Shown piece after piece: positions 11,006 to 23,100 of a DNA stretch of 64,000 nucleotides (positions are counted from its first letter, which is position 1; each line of letters starts with the position of its first letter). The DNA lies in assembly GCA_014529385.2 (NCBI GenBank), contig CM043965.1, positions 15,748,912 through 15,812,911 of the forward strand, read 5' to 3'. The translations under genes and the position numbers were made by a program. This stretch comes from Adiantum capillus-veneris. Its lineage: Eukaryota > Streptophyta > Polypodiopsida > Polypodiales > Pteridaceae. The notes under the pieces were generated by a model that worked only from the letters and a program-made list of their open reading frames with translations, ran no database searches and had not been told where the DNA came from.

Positions 11006-12618
11006 CGAAAACCTTAGGTAGGTGACCGAGACTAGTCCTTGAGGATAGGTATTCTTTGGCTTGCCAAGAGTCTTGTTTTAAATTTAGATAGGATCAGAGG
11101 GTGGAGGACTCTCTAGGTCTTAGAGGGAGTCTAGGGAGCGTGTGTCTGGCCTAGATCCTTTGACTTAGGTAGACTTAGGTAGATTGAGATATTTTTAGGT
11201 ATTAGTTGAGTGAAGAGTAGGAGTTGGAGTGGTAGAAGCAGTGAGAGGAAAGCTTGAGAGTCCGGAGAGGCCAGGAAGCAACCAAAACACCATTATCACC
11301 ATTTCACATGAGGAGTAGGAGTAGGGTAAGTAGGACATCATGATTCAGGATCTACAGCATTTCATGCATGTATACTTGCTTGTTAGATTCATCACAAGGT
11401 TGTACAAGATGCAAAAGTGTGTTTGAAAGCTGAAGTGAAGCCCAAAAGTTACTGTGAGTGTTTCTGATAGAGCTGCAGAGCATCAGGAGCATTTCTGTTA
11501 GGAAAAATTTAATTTCAAGCAAGGAGACATCCTACGTGTAGGATGTCTACAGGCTAATCCGGTGGAAATTTTGGAATTTTGAGTTGACCAATGTGTTCAG
11601 AAGGTAGGTTTTACCCTATTTTCACCTAGAAAGTGAAAATTTGACCATATCTTGACAGGATAAGGCCAGATATACTGAAATTGCCAGACATCTCACCCAA
11701 ATTGTGCCAAGGCATTATTTTAAGACCAAAACCATAGGATGATTGCATGGGCATAATCTGCATTAAATATTGAGTGACTGAGAGAGGTTTCATCTCATTT
11801 GGGTGAGAAAATTGGGTTCTAAATAGACTTTGGCACTTTTGACTGAAAAAAACTGAAACATCTAAAATTGGGGACTTTTGAAATCCAAACCAAAATCTAA
11901 GCATACCACTGGGTTGCTAACATCAAGGGGAAGTTGTGGGTTAAGTTTGGGGTCAAACAGACCAAAAAGACATTCTACGCGTAGGATGTCATATGTGTGA
12001 GTTTGCACCCCAAACCTAGTTTGAGCATACCAAAGTGATCAACACTTCAAGAGGAGTCTGTCCTTTGCATTTGAAGCCATTCACAGCAAAAAGACATCCT
12101 ATGCGTAGAATGTCTAAAGCAAGAAATTGAAGCCAAATACTGATTGTAAGCCTAGCAAGGTGTTGTATAGCCTTAGGCAAGCCTCCTAGTCAATTTTGGT
12201 CCAAATTGGAGTTGATTAGACTGATCAAGACCATCAGCAGGCTGTCGGAATAGATTTCTGATCCATTGACCAGCTTATAGGTGTCCAGATCAAAAAGTAA
12301 AAACAATTGTGGACTCAGAACATCAAGGGGAATCCATAGTGCAAAAATCCAGGCAAAACAGAGCAGGAGACATCCTACGCGTAGGATGTCTACTAGGGCT
12401 TAGTGAAGAGAAAATTTTAATGAGCTTATACAGTGAGGTTCCATTTGGCTTAAGGGTTCCAGAACTTCTTTCAGAAGTGAATTTGGACCTTATTTGACCT
12501 TTTGATGGAGCAAAGACTGAATTTAGACTTTTCAGATAAATTGACCAACATCCGAGGGAAGTACAGTTCTAGATTAGCAGACCTAATTCAGAACATCTGC
12601 ATTGTATAAAATACAGTA
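11006..12618 (+). other. Long untranslated leader of the Tat-like element with palindrome array 1
   Basis: No convincing reading frame. It holds four copies of a 24-bp palindrome (half-site AGACATCCTACG) at 11525-11548, 11968-11991, 12092-12115 and 12368-12391. The text around some copies resembles the 3' array: ACATCTCACCCAAATTGTG near 11690 resembles ACATCCTACCCAAGTTGTG near 23809. Confidence 0.75.
11525..12391 (+). repeat. Palindrome array 1 (4 copies of a 24-bp inverted repeat)
   Basis: Copies at 11525, 11968, 12092 and 12368. The copy at 12368-12391 is a perfect palindrome: AGACATCCTACG followed directly by its reverse complement. The others carry one to three changes near the centre or in one arm. 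Spacings are 443, 124 and 276 bp. Confidence 0.85.
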
Positions 12619-15078
12619 GTGGTTGAGGTTAACTCTCCAGTTATACCAATCATTACTAAGATAACCTCTAGCGGATTAAATGCTTTGATTCGATTGCCGA
12701 AATTAAATGCTTGTGTAAGGGTATATTCAGCAGCAAAGCAAGAAGTTGTCCGGAGACGGATCCTTTGCCAGGTAAGTGGTTGGATTTGTGATAAATTGCA
12801 TTGATAATTTTGATGAATTTAAGATCAAGGGAGCCCTAGTTTATTCTGACTATCGAGGACGCAAGTGTATTTGTATTGAAGAAAGACCGGCTCAGAGACT
12901 GGAGATAATTCAAGTCTATGATGATGGAGATAGATTCAGAGATGAAAAGGGGAACCACTATCTGATAGTTAGTCACCCTGAAGATCACAACAAATATGGA
13001 GATAACGTGGCGAAGAGGAAAATGGTTTCAGAAACTCAAGAACTCCCACCAACATTGATCGACCTGGAGTGATTTTTATGTATGATAAGAAAGCAACCAG
13101 GGTTTCAACTTATAATGAGAATGTGGGAATTTACAAGCATGAGAGTGAGGGAATAGTCTCCTACTTTCGCTGCAAAGAACCATACCCAAACAAGTTAAGC
13201 AAAGACAAGGTTCTTTACTTATTCTCTTATGAAATTGCTATGGGGAAGGATATAGTTTTTGTTGATAGGTATGGGCGAGAATACCAACGTATTCTCCTAG
13301 AGGAGGTAGAAAAGGCAACAGTTCTAGGAGCATCAACATATGTCCCCGATGAAGTGCCAAGAGCCACCTACACCCCTAGCAAGTCGACAAATCCCTTTTT
13401 AGAGGAGTATGACGCGACCTCACATTCCACCCAACCGTAGACATTCAACAACCAAAACCAACCAGCAACCCATCTATCATTGCAGGCATGGCTTCGACAG
13501 AGTGCAACATTAGAGCAAGACCGAAATCAAGATGGTTATCAAGCCGCATGAGGGCTAAGGGATTTACAAGAACCACCACTCTATTCACGGTATCAAGGAG
13601 AGAGTAAGCCAAAGACTCAAGGGTCAACAGAGCCTGGAAGACCACCCATAGAACGAGTTCAAAGAGATAAACCATCTCTAGCAAGAACTGTTAGAAATTA
13701 TGGCTTAGGAGCACCATTGGGGGAGGAACCATCCTACTACAGAAGACCAGAGGAAGTATATCGGCTAGGACGTGGAGATCCAATGATGAGATTTGTAGAC
13801 CATCGTAGAAATAGACCTTCTCAAGTGCAAAAATGGGTAAACAAGAAATACATGGGAAACAGAGATCTGAGAGATCATGTAGCTGTCTTTGTGCGTGTGA
13901 TTAGAGCAGAAGAGGTGTTAGACTTCCCTACCCAATTTGCAGGGTTTGGACTAACCCTAGAGGATGACGCTGCTACTTGGTTTGACTCTGTGGAGCATAG
14001 AGACTTTGAGTCTATGGAGGAGGTGTTTGACGATTTTATCGAGGAATTCTCACAAAGGGGGATAGCTCATAATACAATCTCACAAATCCATAAATTCAAA
14101 CAGAAAGACGGGGAATCTGTGTGGAAGGCAACTCTACGACTAAAAAGATATGTTAACTTCTACCCTCTGGAAGAACTGGCAACTCATTCCAAACTTATGC
14201 TTATATTCATCCAAGGACTAAGGAATACAGATCTCCAAAAGGACTTACATATGAAGAGGATCACGACATTAAATGAGTTAACTAAAGAGGCTCTTTACCT
14301 TGTAGAAAATTGTGCGGTCTACAAAGAGGGTGAGTTCAAGGATCTTGACGACGATTCATCCTCATAACAAAGTGGAAGCAAGTCTTCTAAGAAAGCACCT
14401 AAAGGAGAAGTAGCTGTACACCAAGAGCAGCTTGTAGAGGAAGTGCTAAAAAAGATTAACTTGTGTGCCAAACCCCAGGCTAAACAGCCCAAGTGGTGTG
14501 CTATTGAACAAAAATGGACAAACCATGGGATGGAGGAATGTTATTATAATAAGGGATATGTGAGAGAGAGACCTTACGCTCCCCAAGCTCAGGTAGCATC
14601 TCCTCAAGTTCCATCGATGCCTAGGTATCAAGCAGGCAACCTACCAGGACTTGTAGGTGTAGAAAGACCACAACCAGTGTTGGGGCAAAAACCACCCCTA
14701 CCAGGATTACGACCAGTTGGCATAAGATACACACCAACAGTAACCAAATCAGAAGAGAAGGCTTTGGTGCCTATGCATGCATATTACAAAGATCCCAATG
14801 GATATGCTGCAAATCCTACCTATTATCCACCAAAAGAACCCTCAACACCAAAACCATGGAGCATGATGGGAGGCGCAAGACCACCAACAGCTGCACAGAC
14901 AGCAAGAGAAGGAAGATATAGCTTGAATGAACGAACATTGTTGTTCATAGCCAACGGAGGCATGGGCGGGCAAAGACATGCATACCAACAAAGAGGAGCT
15001 CAAGGAGCACCTCAACAGCCTAAAGGACCCCTGGTACAAGTGTGGTGGAAACCATTGGCTAAGAGACTGTCCTCATGA
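12619..15078 (+). pseudogene. Tat-like element gag polyprotein with N-terminal extension, broken
   Basis: The readable frame moves from 12619-12804 to 12776-13072 and then stays in frame 13069-15078, with stops at 13438 (TAG), about 13546 (TGA) and 14365 (TAA). The N-terminal 250-residue extension (for example VYSDYRGRKCICIEERPAQ) is not recognised and may correspond to the extra upstream ORF known from Ogre elements. From 13717 the gag core is clear: DHVAVFVRVIRAEEVLDFPT, then WFDSV..RDFESMEEVFDDFIEEFSQRG and FIQGLRNTDLQKDL. A Pro/Gln-rich linker follows. A frameshift near 15030 leads into the zinc knuckles and protease. Confidence 0.8.
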
Positions 15079-16420
15079 TGAAATCATTAGAGTCAACACA
15101 TATTGCACCGAGTGTGGAGTTACTCATTTGATTCCTGATTGCCCTAAGAACCCGAGCAAAGGAGCAAAAATCACCTTGAACATGCTGAAAGTAGTGCCTT
15201 CGGGGGAGACCAGTGGACAAATTAGTTTGGGGCACAGCCAACCAGACTCGTTGAAAACTCTACCCTCTTACCTAGGAGAGTATGAATCCAAGTCTGAGGT
15301 GAGAGCAATCCCATCTCAAAGGCTTTCTTCTAACAAAGTGATGGATTCACAACGGTTGATTGAGTTATTGTCCACCCCGGTGGCATGCACAATCACATTA
15401 GTTGAACTCCTAAGGTTACGACCAAACATGTGGACCATAGTAGGCAAATGCCTAGAAAAATTTGGAGTGAAAGACCCCACCTTGAAGCTTCAGAAATGGA
15501 TCAGAGAATTGGACAAGCCTCAACTAAACACTAGGCTAGTACCATTAAACAAGGTTGGAGAGTACTGCGAGGGAGAAGATGGAAACACCACGCTACCAGT
15601 AGAATTCCAAGGAGTAGTTTCCAAGGCTATTCTTGACAGTGGAGTTGGAGTTGCCATCGCCACCAAGGAAATCTGGAAAAAATGGAGAAAACCAGCTTTG
15701 AGGGCTACCAGAATGAAATTGCAATTGGCAGATGGGTTCATGGAGAAGCCTCTAGGACTCTTAGAAAAAGTGATTGTCACCTCGTGCGAAATCGAGTATG
15801 AGCATACATTTGCAATAGTCGATTTTGATAAAAAGAACAATTACGAAATCATCTTCGGAAGACCATTCATGAGAAAATTAAAGATGGTCCAGGATTGGGG
15901 TTACCACCACATATACCTCAGACATGGTGAGACAACAACCAAAATACACCTAAAAGACCATAGTTACAAGGATGTGAACCAGACACCAGTGGAAGAGTTT
16001 GATTCAGCTACGTTAGCAGGGTCGGAACTCCCAGCATGGTTAGGGCAACAAAAAGAGCTATGGATGTGCGGAGCTTCACATTGTGGGAGCTTAAAAAGAG
16101 AGGAATGCCTCTTAGAAAGAGCAATTGAGGACAAGGATTATATTCCGGAACCTTTTCCTGAAGATGCCTTGGAACCTCTGGAATGGGAACACATACTAGC
16201 AACATTGGATGTCTGTACCATTACAGATAGTCCAACAACAAAATTTTGCGATAAGGATGGCTATGATGTGCTACCCTATTACATGATAAGCCTTATACCA
16301 GGAGGAGACGAGTTTGTAGAACCACTAGAACGAGAAGAGTTTTATAACTCCTCTGAGCATCTGGAGGTAAATAACGATGCAGATAATGAATGTTCAGACA
16401 ACTCAAGGGAGCGTGTATGA
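14978..16420 (+). pseudogene. Tat-like element zinc-binding region and protease (PR1)
   Basis: A 480-codon open stretch without internal stops. The start holds two Cys/His clusters, WYKCGGNHWLRDCP and YCTECGVTHLIPDCP, typical nucleocapsid knuckles of Tat elements. The retropepsin domain carries the active site DSG at 15635-15643 (ILDSGVGVAIA) and the flap/IIFGRPFM region about 70 residues later. A long acidic tail leads to a TGA at 16418. The RT frame begins 80 bp downstream in another frame. Ogre elements splice or shift here; whether this gap is an intron or decay cannot be decided by eye. Confidence 0.8.
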
Positions 16421-16502
16421 TTTTGCTAATCAGCACCCTAGACGCCAGGAACGCTATAGGAGGAAATGAGCAAAAAACAAAGCGAGAGAGAACCTGACAC
16501 CC

Positions 16503-18454
16503 ATGATAAATGATAAAACTCGCTATCTGATGCTTGCAAAAGCACAAGATTGTGTAAAAGATCAAATATTAGGAAGATTCTCAAAAGTTCGAAAGGAAGG
16601 AACGCGAGAGGAAATAAGACGAGTAATGAAAGCTAAAACAGAAACAAAATCACAAAACACTCAAAAATCAAAAAAAGAAACAACAAAAGACCCAGAGTGG
16701 ACCAAACTAGAGCGTAAAAAGAAATACCAAGAACTAAAAATGTCTTTACGAGAGGTATGGACTACTGAGGGAGATAGTGATGATAAGGGGGAGTCAGAAA
16801 AAGAAAACATGAATGTACCATCACACTATCGGAAATTTACCATCCAGGACAGAAAAATCATAATGACACCATCAGTCAGGGAAAGAATTAACCAGGAATC
16901 TTATGATGGGCCGGAAAATGCAAAACGGGTAGACCTTGTTGAACTAGGAGAAAAGCCTCAGCCGGTCTATATAGCAACTGATTTAGAGCCTAAAAAAGAA
17001 GAATTTCTAACACGACTTCTCAAAAAGTATAAAGATATGTTTGCATGGTCCTACAAAGACCTCAAAGGAGTTGATCCATTGATATGTCAACATACAATTC
17101 CTTTGAAATCAGATGCCAAACCTAGCAAACAGCGTCCTTAAACATATAATGACACATTTGCTAAACGAATCAAAGAGGATTTTGACAAGCTGATGGATGT
17201 TGAATTCATCTATGAAATTGAACATACAGATTGGGTGTCACCCATTGTGGTAGTCCCCAAAAAGAACGAAAAACTTCGAGTGTGTGTAAACCTCAAAAAG
17301 GTAAATGCAGCCACCATAAGGGACAATTATCCCTTACCGATCACAGAACATGTACTTGAGAGGGTGGCCGGGAAATGGGCTTATTCCTTTCTAGATGGGT
17401 TTTCAGGATACAGCCAACTGGCAATTGCAATAGAGGATCAACACAAAACAGTGTTTGCCACAGAATGGAAAATTTATGCGTATCGAGTTATGCCTTTTGT
17501 CTTAACTAATGCCCCAGCTACCTTTCAAAGGTTAATGACGCATGCATTCAAGGAATACCTGAGAATATTCTTAGAAATATACATGGATGATCTTTGTGTA
17601 CACTCTCTTCTACGAGAGGAACATATTGACCATTTGCAAAAGGTATTTGAAAAATGCAAAACATATCGAATCTGCCTTAACTCGAAAAAGTGTATTTTTA
17701 TGGTTAGGCAAGGCCGCATCTTAGGACACATTGTCTCAAGAAATGGCATAACCACAGACATAGACAAAATCAAGGTCATAGTAGACCTTGCCAGGCCTAC
17801 TAATGGGAAACAAGTGCAATTCTTCATGGGACACTACGGGTATTATCGAAGATTCATATATATGTATGCAGTCATCGCACAACCTTTGTATCGTTTGTTA
17901 GTCAATTTCGATTGGACTGAGGAGTGTGAAACTTCATTCCAAAAGCTGAAGGAAAACCTTGTATCAGCACCTGTACTTAAAGCACCGGATTGGGAAAAGA
18001 TATTCCATGTTCACATTGATGCATCTGCATATGCAATCGGGAGTATTCTGGCTCAACCTAGGGAAGGAACAATGGATTTCCCAGTTTGTTATTCCAGCCT
18101 CGATAGTTAAATAGTGCCGAAAAGAACTACACAACCACCAAAAGAGAGGGGGTAGGAATGATTTATGTTGAAAATAAATTTTGGCATTATTTGCTCGCAA
18201 AGAAAATTGTGTTCTTCACAGATCATCAAGCTCTTTTGTATCTGGTTAATAAACCATGCAATACTGGGAGGATTGTACGCTGGTTTATTATATTGCTAGA
18301 GTTTGATTTCACAGTGGTAGTCAAAAAAGGTAAAACTCATCTACGGGTGGATCATCTTTCAAGGCTACACAATGGGGAAGCTCCTGAAGGAGTAGATGAT
18401 GACATACCAGATGCTTATCTTTTCAATATGGAAATGATACCCAAATGGTCTTAA
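16503..18454 (+). pseudogene. Tat-like element reverse transcriptase and RNase H
   Basis: The frame is open from 16503 except for a TAA at 17139-17141. RT motifs are all present: DWVSPIVVVPKKN, LRVCVNLKKVNAAT, SFLDGFSGYSQL, the catalytic YMDD at 17580-17591, and LGHIVSRNGI. RNase H starts near 17998 with HVHIDASAYAIGSIL. A one-base shift near 18110 moves to the frame 18158-18454 (FFTDHQALLYLV, ..RVDHLSRL). Family role: copying element RNA into cDNA. Confidence 0.88.
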
Positions 18455-18541
18455 GAAATTGTTAGCATTCTTTCCTTTGGAGGTAGGTTTGATAACACGG
18501 AAGACAGATCCAAAAAACGAACAATTCGACAAACAAAAAAC

Positions 18542-18785
18542 TTCCAGTTGATTGCAGGACGGTTGTATCATCTAGGATCGGACCAAATTCTATGACTATG
18601 TATAAATGTGGAGGAATTTGAGTGTTATCTTGAAGAAGCGCATGTCCAAGATTGTGCATTTCATTGTTCAACAATGAAAACACACCAGAGACTGAAAGAG
18701 TTAGGGGTTTATTGGTCAACTATGTATGCCGACACACATGCTTATGCTAACAATTGTACTATATGTAGTGCCAAACGACTAGTGG
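18542..18785 (+). pseudogene. H2C2 zinc-binding module 1 (duplicated) before integrase
   Basis: Begins FQLIAGRLYHLGSDQIL, has a TGA at 18593 where its sister module has Arg, and continues with LEEAH, an FHCSTMKT stretch, GVYWSTM and NCTICSAK. Order, spacing and residues parallel module 2 at 18920-19160. It is a readable integrase-type HHCC unit with an altered first half (HVQDCAFH in place of HGGISGGHF). Confidence 0.7.
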
Positions 18786-20220
18786 ATCACGCGACATTGT
18801 TTCAAGTAAACATTGCACCTGCATGGAGTCAATATATCATTGATTTCTTAACCACAAGGACGTTTCCTAAAAAAATAACAAGAGCACGGAAAAGAGCTAT
18901 AGAGCTGGAGGCTCGTGACTTTCAATTAATTGGAAACCAACTCTATAAGCGAGGAAAGGACAATCAACTTAGAATCTGTGTAAGTGAAAGTGAATATCTG
19001 CTGATTCTAGAACACGCACATGGCGGAATAAGTGGAGGCCATTTTTCAGGCGATAAGATGGCAAAAATTGTCTTAACCGCAGGAATATCGTGGCCTACAT
19101 TGCATATGGATGCTGACGAGTTTGTAAAACGTTGTGACGCATGTCAGCGCACCAAGGTGCCAATAAAGAGAGATGAGATGCCACTACGTCCAATGATGGG
19201 AGAAAGGGCATTTGCAAAATGGGGCATTGATTTTGTGGGACCTATTTCACCCCCTGCATATCAAACTCATACCCAATATATCATTGTGGCTACGGATTAT
19301 CTCACGAAATGGGCGGAATCCAAGGCAACACAAAAAGCAGATGCACGAACCACTGCACAATTTTTTGTATGAGAATGTTTTTGTGCGATACGGTTTACCA
19401 ATAGAAATTGTCAGTGATCGAGGAACACATTTTCTTAATGAAGTCATTGAATATCTGCTAGAGGAATTCATGGTCATAGATAGAAAATCTGGTCCATATC
19501 ATCCACAGGAAAATGAACAAGTTGAGGCCACAAATAAAACACTATGCACGGTTCTCACTAAAATTGTATCAGAGTCAAGAACAGATTGGGATCATTAGCT
19601 ACACTCAACACTATGGGCATACAAGGTAGCTTACAAAACATCGATAGGAACGACCGTACAACATGGTGTTTGGCCTAAATGCTATATTACCCATAGAGTT
19701 TTTAATTCCAACTCTACGAGTAGCAAAACGCCTAGAATGGACAGGGCATGAGCTCTCTTCAAGAATAGACGATCTTGAAAAGCTAGATGAACTTCGCTTG
19801 AGAGCTGTAGCTTCGATCTATGCTAAAAAGAGAAGACAAGAGGAGTTTTTTGACAAGCATGTGCGCACGAAAGAGTTCAAAACATGTGATTATGTACTTG
19901 TTTATACCTTGAAGCAACATGCCAAGAAACTTAAAAAGCGAGGGATGGGACCCTTTGTGATTAGTGACCTATCACAAAGCGGATCTGTCAAGCTTGCTAC
20001 ATTAGCAGGTGAAGAAATGCCAAATTGGATTAGTGGATGTCGATTAAAGAAATATCATCTACCACTAACCCAGGATATGCTTCAACAAAACCATCAAGAA
20101 AAACAAAGAATGAAGGAGAAACAACGAGTACGAGAAGAAGCCCAAGCATTGCAAAAAGAAGACTTCTGCGACAAAAACAACAATGTGGATCACCATTGCG
20201 AATCAATGCCATTCGACTAA
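18786..20220 (+). pseudogene. Tat-like element integrase (H2C2 module 2, DDE core, C-terminal domain)
   Basis: Module 2 (FQLIGNQLYKRGKDNQLR..., HAHGGISGGHF, RCDACQRTK) lies at 18920-19160. The catalytic triad is visible: Asp at 19229 (WGIDFVGPI), Asp at 19416 (IVSDRG) and Glu at 19524 (QVEATNK). A frameshift near 19370 separates the first Asp from the other two, and a TAG at 19597 plus another shift leads to the C-terminal part (AILPIEFLIPTLRVA ... MPNWISGCRLKKYH) ending at 20220. Family role: inserting cDNA into the host genome. Inactive as it stands. Confidence 0.85.
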
Positions 20221-21392
20221 CAAATTTTGATGAAGACACAGTGGAGCCACTAATTGCAATCAAAGGGGGTAGCAATCAAGTTGAATCGATGGCATTGCTT
20301 GATTTTGGAGCTTAAGGAAATTTGATCTCTTACAGATTATACAAGCATCTCAAGCTCACAGGTGAACTTCATCCTACTCCACAAGTGTTGGAAAGTAGTA
20401 CATCACATTTGTTAAAAACATTGGGATGGACTATATTACATGTACAAATACATCAATATATTTACCCACACAAGTTTTATGTGGTCAAGGATGAAAGCAC
20501 ACAACACCCAATGTTGTTGGGACAACCTTGGCAAAAAGAGTACAATGTGCAGATAAAATGGAATGCGAATGCAGTCAAAATTCAGCATGCACAAGAACAA
20601 CATGTGGTAGCCTTTGCTCAGCAACCCCGGAATAATCAGCTCCCCGCAATGCAATCACTGGAAAAAGATCCAAAAGCAAGGGTGCCACTAAATAACAACA
20701 TGATACCCAAGAAACAGGGAACTGTCAACCATGTTCACTACAAGTATAAAAGGACACCGACTGCAATAAAGAGATCAGACTTAGCAACACAAGAAAAACA
20801 AGTATGGGTGCGGAAGGATCGAAATGACATGGCAGACAAACCACAATACAACAGAAGAATTCAACAGAAATCGGTAGTTCAACCAAAACCCAAGGTAATT
20901 AAAAAGGTATGGATCCCTAAGAAAATGCTTGGCAACAACTCAAAGACGACTCGCATCTGGATCCCGAAACCGAAGCAAAAGGAACTCCCTTCACTACAAG
21001 CAACATCGAAAGGCAGATAGCTGCATGAAACCAACAAACCGATTTATGTGGGTGCCAATCAGCAACAAAATGATGGCAACCAAGGTAGTAGCAATAAACC
21101 TATAAAAATCTCCAAAGAAAAGCTACCAATGGAAAACAAAAGAGACCATGTCTACAGCCAATTCCGCCACGAAAATTCTCTCCAAGGAGACAACTACGGC
21201 CATATCCACAGTAGCGGCAAAGCAAGCGACTTTTGCAAGAAAGACAATCAAACAAAGAGCAGTAGAGTTACAGCTTTTACTTGCAAAGAAAATAGGAAAC
21301 CTCTACGGCGAATGCCAATAAGCATCTTGCTTATACCCTTCTCTTGCACAGCATTAATTTTTCCATGCATTGATCGAGTATGCATAAAATAG
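20221..21392 (+). pseudogene. Second retropepsin-like domain (PR2) downstream of integrase
   Basis: In frame 0 after the integrase C-terminus: LIAIKGGSNQVESMALLDFGA at 20253-20312, a TAA at 20313, then GNLISYRLYKHL, a beta-rich stretch and HPMLLGQPWQKEY near 20505. The layout (LDxGA..NLIS, about 60 residues, then LLGxPW) is that of retropepsins; the catalytic Ser/Thr position reads Phe (TTT), which a single C-to-T would explain. After it come four short basic motifs of the type VWVRKD/VWIPKK/IWIPKP. A TAG at 21018 precedes about 120 more codons. Not described for Ty3/gypsy elements that I know. Confidence 0.65.
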
Positions 21393-23100
21393 GGCCACAT
21401 TACACGGCTAAGCATTAGCATAATTTTTCAACCCATGCACGACACATACTCCGAGGCGATACCTTGTCGTCCGGGAGGACTCCAGCTAGGAGGGGGGGAG
21501 GCATTCTCAAATGCGGACCCAATGGCAGAAAGAGCAAAAAAGGGCATGTTTTTCGACTATTTTTAAGGGTTGTTGTTTGATTGCGAAATTTTTAGGACTA
21601 ACCCAAGTACATATGTCCTTATACAGCATGAATCTACAGGTATATGGGGCCAAACGCCAAATCAAGCCCCTAGGTGTGTGTATGTAAGTAAAAATAGCCA
21701 TTTTTTGGAAAAAATATTGGTAAAACGGAGAAATCCGGCCATAAAAATTTCATGTGAGTGTATATAATGTTTTGCGGTGATGTTTTTGATTTATTATGAT
21801 TTTTGGAGATTTTTTGGGTTTGATTTGCTATTTTCCTTTTAATTTTACTAATTTTCAGCAGAAAAACTTCAAAATACAAAAAGCAGGTGAAATACGGTCG
21901 TAATGAAAAACAAAAAAAATATGGGGATGATCAGTGACTATAGAACAACCTATGGTACAATGGGGGTGCAATTATGAGACTGGAGCGGAAAGCGTGTTTT
22001 GGCCAGATTTTGACCGAAATGCCAAATTTCTGGTAAACTGGGTAAATGAAGTCCAAATCAAGAAATTTTTTAGCCTAAACCGCATCCCGCAAGAAGTTGG
22101 GAGCACATGTCAAATTTCATGGAAAGTGGTTCGGGGACCCCCATTATCAGAATTTTTCACTTCATTTTAAGCTCATTTCCACTATTGACCTTTGAGAGAG
22201 AGCTTCTGCCACCTAGAGCGAACGGAACTTCCAGCAGCTTCTACGACGTGCATGACTACCCGAGGAGATTTAGACATGAGAGGTAAGCTCACCACCTTGA
22301 GCTTTTCGCGCATGTTTGTCGTTTTGTCGCGAAAACTAGCGTAGGGTTCACACAGAAAGCGAGCAGTAGAGACCTACAAGTAAAAGTGGCCACCTAACGG
22401 CTGACCCAAAAGCAATGAGACTTCATCGACAGCTTACCCTAGCATAGGAGACCAGTCTTGGATGCCCAAAGGCAGTAGAAAACCATCGAAAAAAACCCTA
22501 ATTCCTAGAGCCCCGCAAGAGGCCACCAAATGGGAAATCGGCGGAGAGGCGCCCAAATGCTACCAAAATTCATGGGTAGGAGCATCTCGACATGCTCGAC
22601 AAGTCTACATAGCCCACATGACCAAAAGGTGATCCGAAGCGGCACTAAACTTCAGAAACGGCATCAGACACACAAAGCGTCAAATAGCTCTCGCGGCCAA
22701 ACCGGATGTCCGTTTGCCACCAAACTTCACGAGCAGCTTTCCTAGACCATCAACAACCAATTCCTATGGTGGTAGACAACCACAAGTCATCGAAGACATG
22801 TAAACGCAACCACGGGTCCTTCTAGAGCGACAAATTTCCAAACGAAGCTCCGGTGAAGCCAAAGTCAACAAAAACCACACGACAAGGATCCCCAAGGGAT
22901 CGGGAAGCTATGGAGACCGACATCAAGAAATTTCATCCCATAAAGCACTCCAAAAGTCAAAAAACGACTTGGAGGCTCTGAAATCCACACAGGGAGTTAC
23001 TTTCTATCCATTTGACTTTTTTGTTGAAAATAGGCTTAAAAGTGACTCAGGGAGACTAAGGGTAGGCACCAGTAGCAGTTTCTATAAAAATTTCATCAGG
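21393..23100 (+). other. Non-coding spacer of the Tat-like element
   Basis: No reading frame with credible protein composition on either strand. The first part (21400-22200) is AT-rich; 22200-22980 is more GC-balanced with many CGA/GCG words and could be remnant coding sequence, but I could not recognise it. Confidence 0.5.

Noticed and set aside
16413-16510. Spliced intron between protease and RT of the Tat-like element, as proposed for Ogre
   Set aside because: A frame change and stop exist, but no convincing donor/acceptor pair was seen, and decay explains it equally well.
21300-21392. Hydrophobic C-terminal segment as an envelope transmembrane anchor
   Set aside because: The hydrophobic run appears in a frame after several stops, a competing frame looks equally coding, and no signal peptide or glycoprotein features are present.
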